The translations under genes were made by a program, and so were the position numbers. 64,000 bases of DNA from NCBI GenBank assembly GCA_033961575.1, contig CM066729.1, positions 94,305,001 to 94,369,000 of the forward strand. Reading direction: 5' to 3'. The DNA comes from Aselliscus stoliczkanus. Its lineage: Eukaryota > Chordata > Mammalia > Chiroptera > Hipposideridae. Shown piece by piece: positions 12,120 through 22,962 of the stretch (the stretch's first letter is position 1; each line of letters starts with the position of its first letter). Below the pieces are notes generated by a model. That model saw only the letters and a program-made list of their open reading frames with translations, made no database searches and was not told the origin of the DNA.

Positions 12120-13639
12120 GATATATATTAAAACTCAAATGTAATATATAATGCCTAGTTTAATGTCCCACAATTGGCTATGTAAATTATGCTTTACCAT
12201 ATATCAACATCTATGAGAAGAATATACAATTAGATAAATACTTCTAGCAGTATCCTTCTCAAGTATATTGAATGTTTCCCTCATGTGGCAAAATTAGTAA
12301 CATGAAAAAATTAAGAGCTACAAAAATTTATTTACCAAAAATAGAAATGTTGTATCTAAACTTTTATTTGAGTTCCGAGTTTATTGTGTTCTAAGAACTG
12401 GGAAAAAAAAATGTGTGTGTATCCAAATAATATCAAATAAACAGAATTCATTATTTTGAATATGCATAATATAAGATCCAATTGAGCATATGTATTTTCT
12501 CTTCAAACTGTTTTTGTTATTTTAAGGGAAAAATCAAGGTTTTAACACAGAAGGCAAAGAATTACAAGTAAAACAATAAGCCATAATCTAATGCCACATA
12601 TATTTAGTAAATATTCAAGAAAACCATTGTCTGTAACTTTACCTGAAGAAAACTATAGTACTGTGAGTCTGTGCTGCATTTAAATATTCCTAATGTACCC
12701 ATTACCTAACTTTTTGTTATGCTAGTCCCAAAACATTAAAATAATATATCCATTCAAATGTCAAGATATTACTCCAAGTTTTTGGATTAGAATAGAGTTT
12801 TTTAGTGTAGGGTCAAGAGCAGTTAAATATCTCCTGTTGGACTGAAAATCCAAAAATTCAAGTCCTTTTATGTATTCTTATGAGTAAATAATAATTACTT
12901 AAATTACAATTTTAGGCCTAACTAAGGGCTATTTGCTATTAACCTATTAAGTGAGTTATGAAGGGACTTTAAATGTTATTCATACACTACAATGAGTGCA
13001 TTACTAGAGTATCCTGAAGCCTCTAATACCAAGAAATCTGGTACTACTTGGCAAAGCTTTTCTTGTATCACAGGAAGGCAGATGATTCAGAGGAAGAAGT
13101 TAGGACATACAGAGTATGTGTTTTATTTTAAGGTGGCCATGGTACTCTAGTTCTGCTACATTTATGTTAAACATATTGTTGGAGATAACATTTTTTTTTT
13201 TTACTTTTGATCTTGTTATATTTTATATGCTCCATTTTAACCTTTGGACAATTATGTTGATAATTATTCAATATGTAACATCTTCACTATATCTTTTTTC
13301 CCTCATTTTCATGCAAAGTGTATAATCTTTGCATTTCTTGCATCCTCCCTAAGCAGGCCATGGTCAAAAGCTTCTCTTGAGTAAAAACAGTATGTCTAAA
13401 AGACACTGAGATTTCCCTGACCAACTATGACCTCTTATATTTCATATAGAAGGATTTGCATCTGGTAATGTGTAAAGTATGAGATAATATACAGCTCGAT
13501 GTTGAATTGCTGTTGTTTCCAAATGCAAAGTCAAATGCATTTCTTCAGAGTCAAAGCCACTAGAATATAACATAGAATAGCATGTCTATTTCTTGCAGAT
13601 TTTTGAAGTGTAAATTAGAAAATACCTATCACTCCAATA
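12120..13639. other. No gene seen; unique AT-rich sequence
   Basis: No gene or recognisable repeat apart from a T12 run near 13191. Confidence 0.45.
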
Positions 13640-14215
13640 CAAAATCCTCCAATGGCTTTTTATTTTTTAAACAGTTAATATAACATCTAGAACCATTGCC
13701 CATGGCTTACAAAGTTCTTTGTGACATAGAAAGTTACTTCACACCTACCACTCTTTCATCTTTTTCTCTCTGCTCCAGTCATACTAGGATTTGAATTTTC
13801 CACAAATATGCAAAGCACCTTTCCATCTTAACGTTTCTGACCTTGCTATCCCCTCTTTCACAAGTGGTCTTCTGGCATGGCTCCATCTTCTTGGGTCACC
13901 ATTTCAGTGTCCCTTTTGAGAGAACTTTCCTGACTGGGGTCAGAAAGAGCAACTCCCCTGTCATATTTGCCTCCCATCTTTTGCTTTTTATTGGTCCTCC
14001 ACAGCAGCTTTCACTACTTGACATTAAATTAAGTACAGATTTACATTTTTTTATTGTCCTTTCACTACAATGTAACCCCCTGCACTCAGGGGGTTACATT
14101 GTATTTATTTCTGTATTCACTCAAAATTATTCCCAGTACATAGCAAAGTGCCCATACAAAAATGTACTCGTGAAATTTATGTCCAATGAAGGAATAAACC
14201 TCCTAATGTTAATGC
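13640..14215 (+). mobile_element. L2 (LINE-2) 3' region
   Basis: The order of blocks matches the L2 3' end: cttacaaagttctttgtgac, ctctctgctccagtcatact, a gagagaactttcctgact block, cactacaatgtaa, then gtacatagcaaagtgccc. It is an ancient non-LTR retrotransposon, far too diverged to code. It contains a perfect hairpin at 14066-14103 that the family does not have. Confidence 0.7.
14066..14103. repeat. Perfect 17-bp inverted repeat, 4-nt loop
   Basis: Arms tacaatgtaaccccctg and cagggggttacattgta are separated by cact. Perfect pairing inside a heavily decayed L2 copy means the second arm is much younger than the repeat around it. Confidence 0.95.
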
Positions 14216-14865
14216 ATGCACATTGCGTGTATTTAAGAAATATTTATAGAATATTGAATGCAATAAATCTGTCAGCCACTTTCAATATCTGGAAGGCATT
14301 CCCTCGACACATCCATTGGCCCCCTTGCTTTATTTGAAACTATAGAAGTATCTTATACTTAACATCATCTTACCCAACCTTCACTTATACCTGTCCCAGG
14401 TCAGTCCCTATTATTGAATGCACATGTGCTTAATCAATGAGCAATATCCATGAGAAAAATTGTATCCACTTTTGCCCAGCTCCTCGTAAAAAGATTATGT
14501 TATTTATTATTTCGATATGATTGTATTTCTGGTTCATCTTATTCTGCACTGTCTTTCCTGAAGGTCAAACTGGTCTTTTAAAAATATATTTAATCCTTGA
14601 TATTGATACTTCTAGGAGTGTGTGGCTCCATTTTAATATCAGCTCATGTGAATATCAAATGAGTGTGCATAAGCTTCTCCCACAGCAGAGTTTTGACATT
14701 AAGAAAATTAAAATATGCCCTAATCATAGAATGTTTTAACTGTTGTCTGACATTTTAAAGGATTTTCTCATGAATTTCAGAATAGATTATACTCCTGCCT
14801 GGCTTCTTGGGTATAAAAAATAATCTTCTAAGTGATTTAAACTTTATTTCTAACTTCTAATAGAA

Positions 14866-14930
<65 letters not shown>

Positions 14931-15574
14931 CACACACACTCACACAGAGAATCTGTATGATGAGAAATTGTCTATTTGTCTTTTTGCATTAAGGAAGCCA
15001 AGCATTTTTTTCTATTATAAATTATATATAGATTGTTACTACAATTAGCTTGAGTCCTGCAGGATTATAATAGACTTATTTTAACAGTAATATACTTAGC
15101 TCTTTGCAAGTGCTCCAAGGAGGTGAAATCCCTAATTTTTAAAAATATTGCTGTATGAGACCAGACATTTAATTATCCTTAAGGTATTCTTTTTTATAGG
15201 TGAAGGGGTTCCAATTTTAAATATTTTTCTTAGAGCAGTGCTAAAAAGCTGAGGCTCTTGTATGTTCATGTGGTAGTTTTACATCTCTGAGTAATGCTTG
15301 CTATTTGAAAGTGCTAATGTTTATCCTTTGACATATATTTTTCATGTTTAACCTGAGCTCTAGATTTTTCTATCTTATTTACTTAAGATAAATGTATTAT
15401 TTATACTTGATCTATGAGGTCAAGATGGCCTTTGCATAGTTTATTCAGAGTGATCTCTCTCCTATTTTGACATTCAAACTCAGGTATTCTAGTAGTTTTA
15501 AACCACTTAAAGGTTACGGACTCTCACTTGGTCACACCTCTGTACCTTTTTACACATAACATTCTATTCTGCTG
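14216..15574. other. No gene seen
   Basis: AT-rich unique sequence around the GA/CA microsatellite. No gene or other repeat recognised. Confidence 0.4.
14873..14947. repeat. (GA)n-(CA)n compound microsatellite
   Basis: About 27 GA dinucleotides run from 14873 to 14926 and pass into a shorter interrupted CA tract. The purine-only strand could form non-B DNA. Confidence 0.97.
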
Positions 15575-16195
15575 TATAATCAATAAATATGTGGGATGTA
15601 TGAATAATAAAAATAGGAAAAAATTGCTGCCTTCATGTAGCTTAAAATCTTGGGAGTAGGAGACAGAACATACAACAAATAACAAATATAATAAATGAGT
15701 AGATCACATGCTATGTTAGTAGGTACCAAATGTTATAAAGAAAAGAACCAAAGTATAGTAAAAAAGAACAATAATACCATATGGGCAATTGTGACTTAAA
15801 TTCAGTTGATCAAGTAGTTGGGTAGCATTTGAGAAGGTATTAATTAACTAAAAAAGTTTGAAGAAAATTGGAAAAAGAAAAGCAGATAGAACATCAAGTC
15901 CAAAGGTCCTAAGGAGAAGTCTGTCTGTCATGTCTGAGGAAACACAGGCCAGCCTGGGGCAAGAAATGTGAACAGGAGGTAAGGGGATGAGAGAAGAAAT
16001 CACAGAGAGCGTTGTAAGGATCTAGTCACTCATGGGAAGATTTTTGAGATACAAAGGTGTAAGTATTACTTGGGCTACTGTGTTAAAATCTGGCTTCAGG
16101 GAGCATGAATGGAATCAGGAGGACCAGTTTCTAGGCTATTGTGATAATCTAGGTGAAGTATATTGGTGACCTAAACTAGGGTCATAGCAGTATTT
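15575..16195 (-). mobile_element. L2 (LINE-2), reverse orientation
   Basis: Reverse-strand L2 landmarks occur in order: gccttcatgtagcttaaaat, agaacatacaacaaataac, the gatttttgag block, then ggaggaccagtttctaggct and attgtgataatctaggtg. Diverged and non-coding. Confidence 0.65.
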
Positions 16196-16631
16196 CTTTC
16201 TGCAGTTTCCTTCATACTTACAGTCTACCTCAGCTTCACTGCTAGTCCCCCTAAAACATTCTGCTTCTTCACCATCTTTGTGAAACATTTTCTGTTATTA
16301 ATGCACACATACATACATACACATCTGGTAGTGACTCACGCTATGGGCTTTCCTAGCATCCTTTGTTTATTTTTGTCATAATGTAATTTACTATAATCAA
16401 TTATTTCTGTTCCTTCATAAGTTATGGCCCCCTTAGAGTCAGGGATTTGTTCTTTAGTATTAATATTTCCATCACTGCAATTAGTTAAATGTAAAAGGTT
16501 AAATTTGTGTTTGTATGAAGCATGAAGTTCTATCCTAATGAAAGTCCATATAGTAAAATAACATTTTGATAACTATCAAATAAAGTCTTTATTTACTATG
16601 TCTTCAAAAATCCACACAAGTTAGGATATAT
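16196..16631. other. No gene seen
   Basis: No gene or repeat recognised, apart from a short (ACAT)n near 16305. Confidence 0.4.
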
Positions 16632-16649
16632 CATTTAAATTTTTTTTTA

Positions 16650-16762
16650 TGGGCCGGCCGAGTGGCGCAGTGGTTAAGCGCTGGCTTGGGACACCAGCAG
16701 CCCCGGTTCGGGTCCCACATGTGAGGGCCAGTGACGCTGCCCTCAAAAAAAAAAAAAAATAG
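16650..16762 (+). mobile_element. Short-form tRNA-derived SINE
   Basis: The best-preserved SINE head in the window: GGCCGGCCGAGTGGCGCAGT, A box TGGTTAAGCGC, and B box GGTTCGGGTCC. It stops after gacgctgccctc and goes straight into A15. A 17-18-bp TSD beginning catttaaattttttt lies at 16632-16649 and 16763-16780. High similarity to the other heads suggests a recent insertion. Confidence 0.95.
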
Positions 16763-16780
16763 CATTTAAATTTTTTTTTT

Positions 16781-17584
16781 AATCAAGTGAATGACCAGGT
16801 ATTATGATATGTTATTCTAAGCTTCTAACGTATATTTTCTTTTAACAGTCATATCTCAACTTATTTGTTCTTGCCTTTTAACATCAATTCCAAAAGAATG
16901 GCATTTGCTAGAAAGTTTGCAACACACCTAAGCATGTCAACTTAAATTCTTGTAAAGAATATAAATGACAACGAATCTGTTTGCTACTATTCAATAATAT
17001 AAAAACTGAAGAAAATATTTAAAACTATAATCATATGAGAAACATGTTTTCTGTTGTGACATTTCCTTGAATATTTTAATTTCCTTATTTATTATTTTTT
17101 TGTATATTTTTCTATAATATCTTATATATGGTAAGTATATGTATACACACAAACCTATTTCATTCATTAAACTCATATATGTTTTACAATATATTATACA
17201 TAGTGTATGTATACACATAAACCTATGCATATGTATATATGTAAATATGTTTTGTTATTAATGTTGCAAGGTCAGTCTATAAAGGAACTCTACAAAAATT
17301 TGCCAGGGTGGTTATTTTACTACCTATTTTATTTACAAGACATTCAGTATTCCCTCATATCTGTTCCTCTTTCTTCCCCTGCCCTATCTGTTGGACCACA
17401 ATCTGAATTTCTGTAAAATAAGATGTTTAAAGTAACATAAACCAAAATTTCAAATGGCTACAAGCTGATTTTTCAAATTACACTTGCAATGTTTGTACAA
17501 ATAAATGCATGGTTATATACATGGATAATATATGTACATGAACTCTTACCATATATATGACTTTGTTATTAAAGCCCTCTATGC
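16781..17584. other. No gene seen; very AT-rich
   Basis: AT-rich sequence with TATATG-type runs between about 17100 and 17250. The open frames are low complexity. Nothing recognised. Confidence 0.4.
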
Positions 17585-17722
17585 TTTAATCTGTAAAATG
17601 GGAATACTTTTGCTTCCATGTCACTGAAACTCACCAAATGTTGTGCACTTCAAAAGAGAAACCTCTTGTAAAGCACTGAAAATGACATCTGGAATATAAA
17701 AATTCAGTAAATGTGAGTAGCC
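17585..17722 (+). mobile_element. MIR (SINE) 3' part
   Basis: It carries the MIR core and tail landmarks taatctgtaaaatgggaata and cttgtaaagcactgaaaatg, followed by the tail-like aaaattcagtaaatgtgag. An ancient tRNA-SINE relic. Confidence 0.6.
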
Positions 17723-18304
17723 AAATTTAATTGCTAAATTTTCATTTTTTATATTAAGTTTCAGACTCTATTTTAACACTTGACATAAAAATACAGTTTA
17801 ATCTTAATATTACTAATATTTAAATATTTGGGTCAATTTTAGGCATACAATTAACAGCTATGTCAAAGATTATTATTCATCTGAAACAAACACAATATGT
17901 AAAACTAAATCTAAAACATCATGATGATATTCACTGGAAATTCTGTTTGTCACACATATAAACATCAATGGTAACATTGAGAATAGTCTTTTTTAGGATA
18001 TATCAAATTTTAAAAACTATTAATGCAATTTTTTGCCAGTATTTACTGAGGAAAACATTGTTCAAATATATTTCCTCATATGCTGAAAAATCTCATACAT
18101 GAGAGTCCTTTTTAAATGTTTATTTACTTTTGTATAATAGAACTGAAAGGAACTTGTAAAATATTTATCGATGTAGTACCATGAATTTAACCAAAAAGTG
18201 AAAACCTGGTTATAAGTAATTTTTGAATTCTGGTATCTATGTCTTCTAAGCCTCTAGAATATTATTTTGCTTTTCTCCTCAGACTCTAAATTTTTGCTGT
18301 TGGA

Positions 18305-18400
18305 AGAATCTAGTAGAATAATTAAGCAGACGGGTTTTGAAGCCAGACAAATGGGATTTAGATCTCTGATTCCTTCATCCCTCTTACGAGTATTTAAACT
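18305..18400 (+). mobile_element. MIR (SINE) 5' part
   Basis: agtagaataattaagcagac and ttttgaagccagacaaatgg match the MIR tRNA-like head and its central motif in order. The rest fades into unique sequence. Confidence 0.5.
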
Positions 18401-18799
18401 AAACCACAATTCTGGTTACATAGATATGACTGTCCTCCTATCCCATAACTGCATTCATGTGTCTGAACGTGGACAGAGTTAAAAAATGAATTGTGCTGAC
18501 TGGCCTTGGTTTATGTGCATTTATATTATCATAGAGTTAAAACAGTCCCTAATGCTTCCAAGCAATCATAGACTAGTTCATTTACTCTTTTATCCTGTCT
18601 CCACAAACTTCCAATCTTCTGTACTCCAATCTCACTCTGAGTTGAGGATCTTTCTTCCTGTTTTTTTGAAAAGGAAGAAAACAAATCAGATAGGGATTTT
18701 TTACAAGCTGCAGCCTATGTATCCAACTATCTGCATCTGTAGACTTACATTTTACTTTCTCTCTTAGGTGAGCTATCCATGACTAGTTAAGAACAATTC

Positions 18800-19345
18800 C
18801 TGATTTATCCGTAAAGATATATGTGCTCCGATGTTCACTGCAGATTTATTTATAGTGACCAAGACATGAAAACAACCAAACTGTCCTTCAATAGATGATT
18901 AGATAAAGAAGATGTGGTATATATACACACTATGGAATACTATTTTGCCATAAGAAAAGCTGAAACAGTGCCATTTGTGACAACACAGATGGATAGTGAG
19001 ATTATTATGCTAAGCAAAATAAGTCAGACAGAATAAGTTGAGAACCATATGATTTCACTGATATGTAGTATATGAAACTGAAAACAAAAAAGGAACAAGA
19101 CAAACAAATGAAGAAACAAAAACTCATAGACACTGACAATAGTTCAGTGGTTACCAGAGTATAAGGGAGGAGGAGGTGGTAGATGAAGGTAAAAGGGATC
19201 AAATATATTGTGATGGAAGGAGAACGGACTCTGAGTGGTGAACACACAATGTGATACATATAGATGATGTATTACAGAATTGTATGCCTGAAACCTATGT
19301 AACTTTACTAACCATTGTCACCCCAATAAACTTTAATTTAAAAAA
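18800..19345 (+). mobile_element. 5'-truncated older L1, ORF2 end plus 3' UTR
   Basis: The left part encodes the broken C-terminus of L1 ORF2 (landmark gtggtatatatacacactat and the downstream gaatactattttgcc). It passes into a 3' UTR (ggttaccagagtataaggga) and ends cccaataaactttaattt plus an A run. This 3' UTR is a different L1 lineage from the full-length element at 27.9 kb and is the same type as the one split at 57690-58440. Flanking caattcctgattta and gattcctttattt may be a decayed TSD. Confidence 0.75.
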
Positions 19346-20943
19346 AGAATGATTCCTTTATTTGTGCACTTTAACACTCTCCCTCTTGGTGACTTAAGAC
19401 ATGATTCCAGCAATTCTCCCTTATTTCTTGTTACTTCAACATTTCCCAGTCTAGAATTTCATTCCTATTAACAAATTAATATGCTGTTTGCTCCCATCTT
19501 AAGCAAATTATTTGGCCCACTGTCTTCTCCAACTAATGCCATACTTCTTTTTATCCTTTTGGAGAAAAACACTGGAAAAGAGTTGTCTTTATTCATTGTC
19601 TCTAATTTCTCTCCTCCTTTTCTCTTTTAAACTTCTTCCAATCAGGTTTTCATTCCCAAACGCCCAGACCTCACTGTGTATTACAGGTCATGATTTATTT
19701 TGTATTTCAACATATATTACCTTATTTTCTAGCAAAGAATTAAGTAGTATAATAAGAGTAAAATATATTTACAGTATGTCTCTGTCAATTCTAACTGTGA
19801 GAAAGATGTATAAATGGAAGCACAGAGGAGACTATATATGATTGGTAAATGCAAGTGGAATTCCAAAAGCCTTCTGCGGTTAGAGAATCTCAGAAAAAAA
19901 CTTCTACAGAAAATGTTGCCTTGTACTGACACTTTGGAGAAAAAAAACAAAAAAGTTTCTGGGAATAAAAATATTTGAATTCTCTGTTTAAATTTTTTTT
20001 TTTTGAGAAAATTTATTGAAGCAATTTTTTAAAAATTCTGGGTCCCCTAAAATAAGTACACCTAAGATGATATATATTCTATTGAATGCATTGTCTTTGT
20101 ACATATAAATACATTCATACAAATAGCTTTTACTTAAATTAAATATTGTATCTCTATCAAACATCCATCAAAAGATATAAAGATATATTAAAGTCATTAT
20201 TAAAACTAAACAACAAATTAACAAATTCCTATATATAAATATTATAAGTAGAAATTGATTAACTAAGGGGTCCTCTTTCCTCCTTCCTGAAATGGCAAGA
20301 ATTCTTAGTTTTTAAATTTTTTTTTTTTTAACCAAAGTATAATTCACACTTGCCTGAGTGTTTGGTTGTTTCATAATAAAGCTCAATAAATATTTGTGGA
20401 CTAAGTGAATAAACTAGAAGACAGAGCATACAGCCCTAAATCACTGAGAGAAAAAATAAATAAAGAGAATCAAAAAGAGAAACTTGAATGATCCACATAT
20501 AAACTACCTTTAGTATCAAATTTCAAAAGTGATCCATTCTAAATAGCAACATATAGACAAAAACCAGAAACTGATAAACATGAGTAAGTCTATGGATTTT
20601 CAAACTTACGATCCCTTTGACCAAAGAGGTGGGGCTGGGTATAATGCATGAAAACATGGAATAAGTGAAATAATGAACTTTTCATTATGCATTATTAATA
20701 GACATTCAGGACAATACTATTCTTTACCACTATTGCTATTACTTTATCATTTAGAATTGACTCCTATATTTAATCCTAAAATACCACATGCATTTTTTCA
20801 TAAACAATTTTGTGAAATTTCTGTACCTTATTATGATAACTAAGGTTAGATCATAAATATCACATTATAAACACAATTTCCCTCAACTGGTTCACTTTTA
20901 TTTTTTGTTAACTCATTCATATTGTTGTTTATTTGTACCAATG
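19346..20943. other. No gene seen; one L2/MIR tail fragment
   Basis: Mostly unique AT-rich sequence. At about 20365-20415 aagctcaataaatatttgtg followed by gactaagtgaataaa resembles the tail shared by L2 and MIR. The TATA and T-rich runs are not genes. Confidence 0.4.
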
Positions 20944-21512
20944 TGTATATACTATTAAGTTCGCAAACTTTTTGCAACGATGTTGCTACACTTTTTTGAT
21001 ATCAGAGGGCTTATTCATTATGAATTTGTACCAACTAGACAAACACTTAACCATGTTTACTATTTGGAAGTGCTGAAAAGTATGCATAAAAATGTTAGAC
21101 AACATAAATTTTTCACTAACAATTCATGGCTCTTGCATCATGACAATTCACCAGTTCACATGGCACTGTCTGTGAGGAAGTTTTTAGCCAGTAAACAAAT
21201 AACTATATTGGAATAGCTTTCTAGGCACGTGATCTGACCCCCAATGATTTCTTTCTTTACTTGAAGATAAAGGAAATATTGAAAGGAAGACATTTGGATG
21301 ACATTCAGGAAATGAAGGGTAATATGATAACAGCTCTGATGGCCATTCCAGAAAAAGAGTTCCAAAATTGCTTTGAAGGGTGGACTAGTTGCTGGTGTCC
21401 GTGCATAGCTCCCAAGGGGAGTAATTTGAAGGTGACCATAGTGATATTCAGCAATGAGGTATGTAGCATGCTTTCTAGGATGAGCTCGTGAACTTAATTG
21501 TCAGAACTTGCA
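20944..21512 (+). mobile_element. Deleted mariner-like DNA transposon
   Basis: A frame from 20980 encodes a mariner-type transposase segment: the FFDIRG motif, then LLHHDNSPVHMALSVRKFL, which contains the second catalytic Asp (HHDN). The start codon, DNA-binding domain and first catalytic region are missing. The left end (ctattaagttcgcaaac) and right end (gaacttaattgtcagaac) are inverted copies of one another. Downstream the frame is broken. It is the same size and has the same internal deletion as the copy at 57784, so both come from a non-autonomous family that needs transposase from elsewhere. Confidence 0.8.
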
Positions 21513-22488
21513 TGTCTGTGTATATCCCAAAATGCACCACTGATGTGGACAAACTTCCATAAGACATCCCTAGATTCCATATTTATCGTTATACACTGCA
21601 AACCAGAGAAAGTCTTGTTCTTTTCAGCAGTTCAGAACCTCTCTGATTTGCTCAAAGCAGTAGCTTTAGGGAGCAAAAACCTTTGGTAAGATTTCAGCAT
21701 CATTACAAAATTAATGAGATATTTCTTAGAGTTCTCTGGCCATTTTATTCTTTTTAAATTTTGATTCAACTATGGAGTTTAAACTATATGAGAACCAGAA
21801 AAATAAATACCATCCAAGGCAACATTTTTTCACTGGAGCCAAATTGAAAGTCAGTTGTTTGGAGAGATTGAATTTGTCATAATTCTGCACTGCTTCTTAT
21901 CAACAAGCCATTCCTTTTTAATAGGAATAGAATCTTAAAAGGGAGGAAAACAAATTAAATGAGATTTATCAGTATTTTCTTCAAGATGTTATTTCACTGT
22001 TTCATTTGGGGATAATTTCAAAAGAGAAAAGAAAAAAGAATAATAATCATTATTCTTTTATTTGTAATGGCAGTGATTCTATTTACTGTAATTCCATTAC
22101 AATCATTTATTTGTAATGGCAGTAATTCCAAACTTGATTTATAGCATAATGTCCTTCTGGTAATTACACATTCTTTCAAATTTCCTAAAATTAACATGTT
22201 TACAAAAGCCACAGACTTTCAAAGCTTTAAGAAGAATTTTTCAAGACTGAGGTTCTAATAAAAAGTTTCATAACTCTAATACCACCGTGTGCTTCTAGAG
22301 AACAGGAAGATGACTGGAGTTTTCTATTTCACTGAAGATGAGGGCTGACATATATTTTCAGTATTCAATGTGATTTTTCTCTCTGACTGCTACATCAGGT
22401 AGCCCAGATATCAGGAGAAATGGTCTTAAGCATACCATTGGGTTGAAAAATGCAGCCAGTATTCACAGCATAGAAACATATACAAAAA
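21513..22488. other. No gene seen; one local duplication
   Basis: No gene recognised. A motif of about 18 bp, tttatttgtaatggcagt, occurs at 22057 and again 49 bp later at 22106, with partly matching sequence between: a diverged local duplication. Confidence 0.45.
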
Positions 22489-22501
22489 TCTTAAATTAGA
22501 G

Positions 22502-22949
22502 GGATGGCCAAGTGGTGCATTGGTTGAGAGCTAGCTTGGGACACCAGCGGCCCCAGTACAGATCCCACATATGAGGGCCAGTGACACTGCCCTCTAAAGC
22601 TAACAACAGCTCCACCTGGAGCTGGGCTGTGAGCCCCGACGACGGTGTAGGCTGCAGCCCCTGCTGCAGTGGGCTGCCATAGACTACAGTGAGTGGCCAG
22701 CAGCCAGCCTGAGTGGCTGGCAGCCAGCGTGAGCTGTCAATAGCTGCGGTGAGCGACCATCCAGAGGCTGGCGACTGATCTGCCTCATCCGGGAAGAGCG
22801 CAATGACGATACTAACATGGGCCAGTGAAGCAACATCCTCCGCAACTAGACTGAAGAACAAAAGGACAGCAACTTGTCTGTTCCTCTTCCCTGAGTCCCC
22901 AATACTGTTCCCCTCTCCCAATTCCCCAATAAAACATTTTTTAAAAAAT
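22502..22949 (+). mobile_element. Long-form tRNA-derived SINE
   Basis: It starts ggatggccaagtggtgcatt, keeps a decayed B box (agtacagatccc), and ends ccccaataaaacattttt. The central block shows three to four degenerate units of about 20 bp built on gagtggctggcagccagcgt (about 22685-22755). A perfect 13-bp TSD, tcttaaattagag, lies at 22489-22501 and 22950-22962. Its reverse strand has a 141-codon open frame that is only the antisense of the SINE body. Confidence 0.92.
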
Positions 22950-22962
22950 TCTTAAATTAGAG

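Noticed and set aside
13843..14337. 164-codon open frame
   Set aside because: It runs through an L2 relic and a recent hairpin. No protein family, and composition is that of the repeat.
16650..16715. tRNA gene (good A and B boxes)
   Set aside because: It is a SINE head: flanked by a TSD, tailed by poly(A), and repeated a dozen times in the window. No proper acceptor-stem closure.
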